This document shows positions 55,925 through 64,000 of a stretch of 64,000 nt of DNA, piece by piece. The notes beneath the pieces were generated by a model. It was not told the DNA's origin. It ran no database searches and was given only the letters and a program-made list of their open reading frames with translations. Source of the stretch: Ceratopteris richardii (lineage: Eukaryota > Streptophyta > Polypodiopsida > Polypodiales > Pteridaceae); NCBI GenBank assembly GCA_020310875.1, contig CM035422.1, positions 55,549,906 through 55,613,905 on the forward strand. Reading direction: 5' to 3'. Position numbers and translations under genes: made by a program. Numbering within the stretch: position 1 is the stretch's first letter; every line of letters starts with the position of its first letter.

Positions 55925-57809
55925 ATGCCTGATTTATCTACCCCCTGGGACCCAAGCACACTCTCGTTGCAGGTTAATTTTGTACCAATCACTTTGTTCT
56001 TTTGAGTTGAATATTATGTTTATGGTCTTGTCTGAAATCGCGTCGTCAGGAGTACTTAAGTGAACTTCCGCACTTGATAAGTGATCGATTCCCGTTTACC
56101 TTTTGTCCCTTAGGGTTTTCGCACTTAGGACCTATTTACTTCTTGCACTTGGTGATTAATACTCTTGGAATTGATTCGTGCCTAACGTTGCCCTAATTAA
56201 TTACCACACCTAAGTCGTACTTAGCCTAGGCTAGGAATTGACAAAGGAGGGTGGAGAGATTTTCCAACCTCAATTAGCTGGTTGACCAGACTGCTACACA
56301 AGCCCAGGAAGCCTTCTCCCAAGCTTGATACTCACCCTTGCTAGCTTGCTTTGGATTGCCTTGAGTGCACACAAAGTTCCTGCAAAAACTCACCAGTTAG
56401 TATAGCTTTATTACCACAAGTAATTGGAAGACACACATCAATATTTTCAGTCCCCCTAGAGTAACTCACTGTACCCCCTGAATCTGAGAACCACTTAGTT
56501 CCACCTAAAGGTCAACTTAAAAATGCATGTTCTAAAACTCCGCGTATGATTCTTACAAAAACCAGTCGAGGTCCACGTAGGATTCTCAACGAGCTTTCCA
56601 ACGAGACCAAAATCTCATCAATCGGAGTTCGTATGGTCAAGTTATGACCATTCAGGCACTATAGGGTCAAAACAGGCTCTCAGGGTTCAGGAGATCCCTC
56701 TCTGGTTTCTAGGCCTTTTGCCCACTTCCAAGGTTCTAAAGTTATACCAAGGTGCCTAAAATTAAGCTCAACTACCCTTCCAATCACTCAAAAAATAACC
56801 CTAAATTTTCATGCGTTAAAGGCCGTGTATCGCGATAGGTCGGGTCGAGGTGTCGCGATAGGTCGAAGTGTCGCGATAGCTCGTGAAGTGTCGCGATAGG
56901 TCGAAGTGTCGCGATAGGTCGTGAAGTGTCGCGATAGGTCGAAGTGTCGCGATAGGTCGAAGTGTCGCGATAGGTCGAAGTGTCGCGATAGGTCGAAGTG
57001 TCGCGATAGCTCGTGAGGTGTCGCGATAGCTCGTGAGGTGTCGCGATAGCTCGTGAGTGTCGCGATAGGTCGTGAGGTGTCGCGATAGGTCGTGAGGTGT
57101 CGCGATAGGTCGTGAGGTGTCGCGATAGGTCGAGGTGTCGCGATAGGTCGTGAGGTGTCGCGATAGGTCGTGAGGTGTCGCGATAGGTCGTGAGGTGTCG
57201 CGATAGGTCGTGAGGTGTCGCGATAGGTCGTGAGGTGTCGCGATAGGTCGTGAGGTGTCGCGATAGGTCGAAGTGTCGCGATAGCTCGTGAGGTGTCGCG
57301 ATAGGTCGTGAGGTGTCGCGATAGGTCGTGAGGTGTCGCGATACCTCGAGGTGTCGCGATAGCTCGGGATATGGTGAATTTTTCTGTTCTATCTAGTGAT
57401 CCTGGGAGCTCTAGGCCTGCGCAGTGTCGTGGTGCACTCAGAATCGTGATTGGGTGAAATTTTCGGAGTGTCGCGATAGCTCGAGCTCAACGCCTCGGGG
57501 ACTGTGCAGACAAATTCTGTACCTGCTGAGCTTGCTGGAGATGATGATGGAGCTGCCACCTGCAAGAAACATGCAAAAAACACACAAAGACAAGCACACA
57601 CACTCGCTCTCTCTCAAACTCGCACACAACAAATGAGGGGAATGACAAGGAAGAGGGAATATGTAGTGGAGAAGGAGGTGGAGGTGGAGATGGAGATGGA
57701 GGTGAAGATGGAGATGGAGATGGAGAAAAATCAGAAATTTACCAACTACTTACCATTCCAACGCGTCCTCTCTACGTCTTACCATCACACGCTCGTCCTC
57801 AAAGCTCGA
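55925..57809 (-). other. Element B leader
   Basis: This is a 1.9-kb untranslated leader between gag and PBS. It holds the TCGCGA minisatellite (56826-57366) and a GGTGGAGATGGAGATGG purine tract (57664-57726) mirroring the CCATCTCC tract of element A. No gene is seen. Confidence 0.72.
56826..57480 (-). repeat. Minisatellite with TGTCGCGATAGGTCG core, element B leader
   Basis: About 28 units of 15-20 bp lie at 56826-57366, plus one isolated unit at about 57466. Unit variants are GGTCGTGAGG, GGTCGAAG and GCTCGTGAGG around a constant TGTCGCGATA. On the element strand the core is TATCGCGACA, the same as in the element A leader. It is strongly CG-rich against AT-rich surroundings. Confidence 0.95.
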
Positions 57810-57827
57810 TCCCCGGCAACGGCGCCA
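57810..57827 (-). other. Element B primer-binding site (tRNA-Asp)
   Basis: TCCCCGGCAACGGCGCCA on the plus strand is the exact complement of the element A PBS and equals the 3' end of tRNA-Asp. It lies 8 bp from the LTR. Confidence 0.93.
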
Positions 57828-57835
57828 AAATTTGG

Positions 57836-58416
57836 TGTAGCTCAGTGATGAGTAGCACCTCCTTTAATGTCAATCCGGGAAGACGTGAGGATGGTATGAA
57901 GACCAAGAGCAAGTGGAAGCACAAGTGCGTGAGTGAGAAGCACACAAGCATGCACACACATACACGCACACGCGCACACACGGCAAGAACAAAGAGAGTA
58001 AGACAATGGAATCACTTCTATTGCAACCAAGTTCTCATACAAGCTCAAACTACAAGAAAAGCTAGCCCCAAAAATGAGCTCTCTAGCTCTATTTATAGTT
58101 TTTGACTAGCTTTGGCCCTGTCCAGACCTAGTGTCCGGACTAGTTAAAAATTAGGTTCCAGGGCTTATTTGAGGGCCCAAACGAGATCTAAAAATTATGA
58201 AAATTGACAGGCAACTACTTCTAAGGCTCCCCAAGCTCGAGGACTCCTCGGCTTGTACAAAATGGAGCTACAAAAAGGTGAAATGATATTTACAAGGGTT
58301 TGTAGTGATGAGAATCACTTTAAAATGATGTGAGGGTTTTGAAAAAAATGAAGGGTTGCCTCAGTGCTAGATCTGCATGTGTGTCCGTACTTGCTTCTTC
58401 CCGTGTACTGTCAACA
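57836..58416 (-). repeat. Element B 5' LTR (581 bp)
   Basis: The plus strand runs from TGTAGCTCAG to ACTGTCAACA, so on the element strand it begins TGTTGACAG. It is followed by CACCT (58417-58421), the right target duplication. The TATA complement CTATTTATAG lies at about 58089-58098. Confidence 0.95.
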
Positions 58417-58421
58417 CACCT

Positions 58422-59281
58422 GTAAATTATTCTTGTTAGGACACAACATCCATGAAGCACATTCTTCTGTTTCTTATTCCATCGTTGATGGGCTAGGTGG
58501 ATTTGATCGATGATCTAGTGTGGCAGATTGATGGTGAGATTCTCTATCTCTGCCAAGTACAAGCTGAACCAGATATTTTTTGGTGGCATTGTGAAGCGTT
58601 CTTGGGCACGTAAAGCGAAGTGCTGCATGATCGTTCGTAGGTGGAGAGCGATGGTTGGTGTCATTGCTACCATGTCCTTCAATTTGTTGAGATCCTTGTG
58701 CTTCATCCTGCCTGGAATCATTGTTTCTTTCTCAGTGGGAATAAGCATACCTTGCATGTTCAATGCTTCTCATACTAGGTTGAGGGTCAGTTTGAATCTT
58801 TTGAGCTCGTGGTCTGGTGTCAATGAGGGTAGCACGAAGGTACTATCGCCTCCTTTAGCCCTGCTAGGAGTGATGGTACTGATATAGGAGCAGCACAGGA
58901 AATCTGGCTTAGGTAAATGTGCTCGGAAATAACCATCCAAGCCTGCTTTGTTCCATACCGATTGCATTACTTCTGCATTCTGATACTGCTCAAATTCGCG
59001 GGTAAAGAAATGATATCGTCCCCATTTGCCATTAAACTCAAGTTCTGCCTCCCAAAAGTAGGTGCCATCCCCCAATGGCCCTGTGACATCATACTGAACC
59101 AATGTGCGTGTTTCCCCACTTGAGAAGTGTGCCCCTGAGGTGGGTCCTGAATAGGAAGCACATGCACAACTCTAAGTTCTTGAGGTCTCTCAGTGACTTG
59201 TGGTTCCAAAAGGAGGGTTTCAATGTCCACTATCTGGGCGCTAGACCCTACCTGGGAACTAGTGCCTCCGGTTTCTGCCAT
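58422..59281 (-). pseudogene. Element C 3' ORF, N-terminal part (fossil)
   Basis: It starts MAETGGTSSQVG like the A and B ORFs and shows LPKPDFLCCSYI, QERFTMPPKNIWF and the start of the conserved RIIY motif at the element B insertion point. It is broken in a few places. The remainder of this ORF is at 37642-41577, beyond element B. Confidence 0.78.
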
Positions 59282-59484
59282 GTTACAACTGGCTTGCTAG
59301 TTCTGTGAGAATATAGAAGCATGCATTAACATTGTAAAGGACAAGGTAGAATAATTTTTGTCCCCGTTACAACATTATCATGAGGTGAATGATGAGTTAG
59401 TCGATCGGTGAGTGCTCGATGATTGTGTGTGTTGTTCGTCCTATGAGCTAAGTGAAAAGATGCAGTGTGAGAATGATGCAGTTA

Positions 59485-60690
59485 CTAGGTGGGGATGAAT
59501 GTACAAATGGGATCGGGGGGTTTATTACAAGCTTTGGGTTGCCAAACGCAGTGGATGGGTTTTGGTTTTGATTTTGTGGAAACTCTGGAGGGCTTTAGAA
59601 GAGTGTCCACTTGGAATTGAGGCTTTTTAGGAACCCATTTACAAGTGAATTTGCTCGTGTTCATGGGCAAATATGGATTTGTGTGTATCAAATAAAAGGG
59701 GGCTTCGGCTGTTCGAGTGAGTGAACCATGTCGTGCATGGTGTGATCTGTGTGTAGCTACTTGAGCCCGCAAGCAGGCCTTAGGCACCCAAATTTGGCTG
59801 GATTGTGGGTCAACCTTCATCGACTTCTTGGGTACCTAGATAGATTTTACTTTTGCAGAAGAATTCTTGGAGGACTTCTTATTAGTGTCTGGTCGTTGAT
59901 CACTAATAGGAAGTTGAGCTAGTTGTTGTGGTTGACCATAATAGAATGCTCGCCTCTCCGCACCCACACTTGTTTCGATGGCTGAGACACCTTGCTTTGC
60001 AAGTTCTTTTGGCTTCCATTATAGGTCATCTGCTTCTTCTGTTTTTGATCCACCTTTGGTTGCCGCCTCCCGATGGCCTTTGGAAAAGAAGGGAGTTCCG
60101 TCGTATCCTTGCCGTCTTTGTTGAGATAATCATCCCTCTGCATCACATAGTTTTGGACAAGAATAGCATGGTCATCTTCATGTGTACTCTTGGAAGGACC
60201 AGGAGCTTGTGCCTTTCCTAGTTCCTTGAGTGCTCCATTATCTAATTCAACTGTAATTCGACTCTGATTTACCCATACCTGAAGAAGTCCACTTCTTAGG
60301 TTTAGGTTGACTGCATGATCATAGATCCAGTCTTGACCCAAGACAAGAGGTTCAGTGAGATCCTCATCTTGACATACTAGTACTTTAACTGTCATTAGAA
60401 CATCTCGAATGTAGAGGGGAAGTTCCACCTCGCCCATGCAAGGGGTTTCCACGGCTCCCAATCCTATGAGATATGCTTCTATAGGATTGACATTCAATTT
60501 CAACTCTCGACAGTAAGAAAGTTTAACAGCACTAGTGGCTACACCTGAGTCAATCAAGGCCCGTACAGTCCTTGCACTCTTTCCTTGTCCTATCTCCAAG
60601 GTTACAAAAGGACGTCGGTCAACTATTCTATGGGGGCTTACACTTGAGACTTCACACATAGCCATATGATATCCTGGGTCCACATAGTCA
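59485..60690 (-). pseudogene. Element C second protease-like domain and WVPK tail
   Basis: It has RRPFVTLEIGQGK, D-S-G in ALIDSGVATSA (about 60535-60575), GLGAVETPCMGEVELP, LVLGQDWIYDHAVNL, and a tail with QIWVPKAC, CKWVPKKP and CVWQPKAC. It is joined to the integrase C-terminus as in B. Its retention in an older copy supports it as a standard part of the family. Confidence 0.8.
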
Positions 60691-62480
60691 TCTGTCCTAG
60701 GCTGATCTCGTCCTTGTCTTCTCATCTTCATTTTTCGGATGCGTTCCAAGGCTTCTACCTGTGCTTCTTCTCGAACTCGTTTTTCCTCTTCTTTACGTTT
60801 CTTGGCAGTGTTGAGCCGATTGAGCATTTCCTCAGTGAGGGGTTCTTGATATAGTTTGACTCTGCATCCACTTATGTAACTAGGGAGAACATCTCCTTCG
60901 AGTGTGGCTAATTGGATTGCTCCACTAATCGAGATCCTATTTATGATCATAGGTCCATAGACTCTCTTCTCTAATTTTCTCGCATGTTGTTTCAGGGTAT
61001 ACACCAAAACTAAGTCTCCGACCTTCAATCCTTTATCCTTAACATGGGCATCAAAGTATGCCTTCTGTCATTTTTAGCTGCATATATTCCTGCAGCAGCC
61101 CTCAGTCGTGTTTCTCCTAATCGCTCAAGGTCAAAGATCCTAGAGGAGAGCTCATGGCCCGTCCACTCATGCTCCTGTGCTACCTTTAGTGTAGGTATCA
61201 AGGAGTCCAATGGTAGCACTGCATTTTGGCCAAACACCATCTGAAAAGGAGTGGCTTGGAGTACCGTTTTATAGGCAACTCGGTATGCCCAAACAGCATG
61301 TTGTAGCTGTTTGTCCCAATCAGAGCGTTTATTATTCACTAATTTAGTCAACACATTGCATAGAATCTTATTTGTGCTTTCTGCTTGCCCATTAGCTTGT
61401 GGATGGTAGGGGGCAGACTTCTTGTGTATAACCAAGAACTCTTGGAGAAGATTTGCGATAACTTCATTCAAGAAGTGAGTCCCTCTATCACTGAATAGCT
61501 CTATAGGTAGCCCGTATCTTGTGAATACATTCTCAAATAGGAACTTAGCTGTCGTTTGAGCATCGTTCTTCGTGGTAGCTTTCACTTATACCCACTTGGT
61601 TAGATAGTATGTGGCCACAATGATATATTCGGCATGTGAACCCTTAGTTGGGGGATTGATAGGACCAACAAAGTCTATTCTCCACTTAGAGAATGCACGT
61701 CCACCCATCATAGGTTTCAAAGGCATCTCATCTTTGCGTATAGGATACTGAGTTCGCTGACAGACATCACACCTCTTCACATAGGTATGTGCGTCCATGT
61801 GAAGGGTCGGCCACCAAAGTCCTACAAATAGGATTGCCTTGATTACCCGATCTGGTCCAAAGTGTCCTCCTGCTACACCTTGGTGAGCAGTTTCCAAGAT
61901 CTTAAGATATTCACTCTCATGGACACATAATCTAAGGTAACCATCTTTACCACGCTTGTATAGATTATCACCAATGAGTGAGTAATCTAGGGCTTCTTGT
62001 TCTAGACTTCTTTGTCTGGCCAATGTCATATCTTGTGGGAATGTTTTCGTCCTCAAGAAGGCTACTAGTGGTTCACTCCAATTTGGCACTATGGACACGT
62101 GATAGAGAGTGGCATGTTCCACAGGTGGTTTAGTGCAGCAGATCGGGCATTCCTTGCACAACTTATGGACATCAGCTTCCATAGTAGGCCAATGCACTCC
62201 GAATGTCCTTAGTGTCTGTAAAGGTCTTTGCTTTGAGTAGTGTTGCTCTAATGCACCTACATGTGCTAATTGCAACCATTTTGCGTACTCGTCCTCTTCC
62301 ACACAACAAGACAATATCCCTTGATCTGTCTCTTTGTACATGCTTCCTGCCATGATATGGTACTTCTGGGCTTTTACTACCTCCCTATCTTGAGTGTTTA
62401 TGACTGGGTGGTTGGGCCCGTATGTCAATACTGGCACTAATGGCTTAGCCCACTGAGGTACAACTTCCAAATTAAACAAG
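60691..62480 (-). pseudogene. Element C integrase (fossil)
   Basis: Motifs are HVGALEQHYSKQ with CPICC, HQGVAGGHFGPDRV with CDVCQRTQYP, core DFVGPINPP, SDRGTHFLNEV and HPQANGQAEST, and the C-terminal VGDLVLVYTLKQ. It is closely similar to A and B. It is broken. Confidence 0.88.
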
Positions 62481-62500
62481 TAAGCATCAGGAAGGTCATC

Positions 62501-63770
62501 TCATACTCCTTGTGGGGCTTCTCTAGATGTGAGCCTAGAGAGATGGTCTGCTCTCAAGTGAGTCTTCCCTTTCCTCACCACAACTTCAAAGTCGTATTCC
62601 ATTAGTAAGAGAAACCATCTTACTAATCTACCTGTATTGCATGGCTTGTCTACCAAGTACAATAGTGCTTGATGATCAGTAAAAAATTTAAACTTATTTG
62701 CAAGAAAATAGTATCTAAACTTTTTAACTGCATATACCATGCCTAATCCTTCTCGTTCAGTGGTGGTATAATTTCGTTCAGCTGCATTCAACTGTCTACT
62801 AGCATAGGCAATTGGAAGATCCATATTACCTTCGCCCGTAGGTTGTGCAAGCACACATCCAATAGCATAATTGGATGCATCCACATGAACATCGAAGGGC
62901 TTATTCCAATCTGGTGTGGTCAAGATTGGTGCTGAACACAATCTTCTTTTGAGCTCGTTGAAAGAGTTTTCACATTCATCAGTCCACTCAAAGTTAGTCA
63001 AAAGTCCGTACAGAGGCTTGGCAATGATGGCGTACATGTGTATAAAGCGTCGGTAATAACCACAATGCCCCATGAAAGCTTGTACTTCCTTGACATTCTT
63101 TGGCCTAGGTAACTCTGCTATGGCTCTTACATTCTCTTCATCAGTGGATATGCCATTCTTTGACACTATGTGTCCTAGAATCTTGCCTTACCTGACCATG
63201 AAAACACACTTTTCTGGGTTCAGGCAGACTTGATACTCTTGACATTTGTCAAAGATTTGTTTGAGTTCAGGGATATGGGTTTGTCTAATGTTGGAATGAG
63301 CACAAAGATCATCCACATAGACCTCTAAGTTCTTCCTCAAGAACTCTTTAAATACATGGCACATCAATCTCTGGAAGGTTGCAAGAGCATTGGTAATCCC
63401 AAATGGCATTACCCTAAAGGCAAATATGCCCCATTCTATTGCAAAAGCAGTCTTATGCTGGTCCTCGGGAGCAATGGCTACCTGATTGTAGCCAGAAAAT
63501 CCATCAAGGAAGCTGTATACTTCCTTGCCTGCTACTCTTTCTAGTAGATGCTCAATGATCGGAAGCGGATAGTTATCTCGAATAGTGGCTGCGTTAACTT
63601 TCTTCAAGTTAATGCACACACGTAACTTTCCATTTTTCTTGGGCACCACTACGATGGGGGATACCCACTCAGTGTGCTCAATTTCATAGATAAATCCAGC
63701 TTCCACCAAGCAATCTATCTCTTCTTTGATCTTAGCAGCATAATTATCGTTATATGTATATGGCTTCTAT
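62501..63770 (-). pseudogene. Element C RT and RNase H (fossil)
   Basis: Motifs are VVVPKKNGKLRVC, FLDGFSGYNQVAIAPED and catalytic YVDD (near 63313-63325). RNase H shows HVDASNYAIGCVL, TTTEREGLGMVYAVKK and FFTDHQALLYLV. It is broken. Confidence 0.9.
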
Positions 63771-64000
63771 TTAGAGGGTTTCGCGTCTGAGGTCATGGGA
63801 ATTGTGTGTGAGCATATGTCTGGGTCAACACCCTTCAAGTCCTTGTAACTCCAAGCGAATACATCTCTGTATTCTCTTAGCAAAGCTATTAACTCATGCT
63901 CTTCTTCCTCTGTTAGGTCATGGCCTATGTACGTGCATCTTTCTTCTCCTTCTTCAACGGCTACAACCACTTTCTTGGTGGTTTCTTTGTTATCATAGGC
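63771..64000 (-). pseudogene. Element C pre-RT region, continuing past the window
   Basis: The coding ERCTYIGHDLTEEEEHEL, REYRDVFAWSYKDLKGVDPDICSH is homologous to the segment just upstream of RT in A and B. Protease 1, gag, leader and 5' LTR of C are expected beyond 64000. Confidence 0.8.

Larger units (their letters stand above)
41583..58416 (-). mobile_element. Element B: 16.83-kb Ty3/gypsy element, nearly whole and young
   Basis: It has two 581-bp LTRs with about 3 differences (0.5%), CACCT target duplication, tRNA-Asp PBS, leader minisatellite, gag, protease 1, RT-RNase H, integrase, second protease-like domain and a fully open 1420-aa 3' ORF. It is inserted in the 3' ORF of element C. 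The ends are whole and gag-pol shows only about four interruptions. It is the best-preserved member of the A/B/C family in the window. No chromodomain is seen; Athila/Tat-like affinity is inferred. Confidence 0.96.
36991..64000 (-). mobile_element. Element C: Ty3/gypsy element hosting B and a TRIM; 5' part outside window
   Basis: Read on the minus strand from the window's right edge it has the acidic linker before RT, RT-RNase H, integrase, second protease-like domain, the N-terminal part of the 3' ORF (58422-59281), then element B, the rest of the 3' ORF (37625-41582, containing the TRIM), polypurine tract and a 3' LTR (36991-37624). About 9.3 kb of the span is C itself. The left target sequence CACAT (36986-36990) should recur beyond the window. 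It is the same family as A and B. It is broken, with about ten interruptions besides the two insertions. Confidence 0.92.

Noticed and set aside
56826-57366. Regularly repeated short units resembling a CRISPR array
   Set aside because: The linkers are near-identical variants and not unique spacers, units are only 15-20 bp, there are no cas genes, and the array lies in the leader of a plant retrotransposon. It is a minisatellite.
57799-58105. Cys/Val-rich ORFs in the B and C LTRs (and 41589-41852)
   Set aside because: They are translations of the CA/GT-rich run in the LTR, present in every LTR copy on both strands.

Overview
The window is repeat-rich land-plant nuclear DNA. I found no host gene, rRNA gene or canonical tRNA gene. 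Almost everything is LTR retrotransposon, much of it nested. Plant origin is supported by primer-binding sites matching plant tRNA-Asp and initiator tRNA-Met, by plant-type Ty1/copia and Ty3/gypsy polyproteins, by 16.8-kb gypsy elements and by a TRIM element. The sequence alone does not fix the species; a large, repeat-laden genome is likely.

Layout. (1) 1-8940: element E, an older LTR element (LTRs about 4% diverged) carrying a gag-like zinc-knuckle and coiled-coil protein region but no pol that I can see. (2) 8941-12434: a minus-strand copia fragment (copia-1) whose left end is a fold-back duplication. (3) 12435-15211: AT-rich DNA with nothing recognisable. (4) 15212-34239: a plus-strand copia copy of the same family (copia-2), split by gypsy element A (15424-32277, 5-bp target duplication CGGAT). 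(5) 34240-34970: the PBS and LTR end of a minus-strand element (F), a CT-rich tract and a tRNA-like segment. (6) 34971-36990: an old plus-strand gypsy pol fragment (D). (7) 36991 to the window end: gypsy element C, minus strand. It is interrupted by a perfect 896-bp TRIM (37993-38888, identical LTRs, target duplication TGGTG) and by gypsy element B (41583-58416, minus strand, target duplication CACCT).

Relative ages. D is older than C, and C is older than B and the TRIM. Copia-2 is older than A. LTR differences counted by eye are E about 41 in 1014 bp, A 5 in 611, B 3 in 581 and TRIM 0 in 171.

A, B and C form one gypsy family with an unusual plan: LTR, tRNA-Asp PBS, a long leader carrying a CG-rich minisatellite built on TCGCGA, gag with several CX2CX3HX4C knuckles, a first aspartic protease, RT-RNase H, integrase, a second aspartic-protease-like domain with a W-V-P-K repeat tail, then a very large 3' ORF (1420 aa open in B), polypurine tract and LTR. 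The leader is visible only in A and B, because C runs off the window. The second protease downstream of integrase and the giant 3' ORF, seen in three copies of different age, are the most interesting content of the window. All large elements are treated as fossils: A, C, D and the copias are broken, and B is nearly whole.
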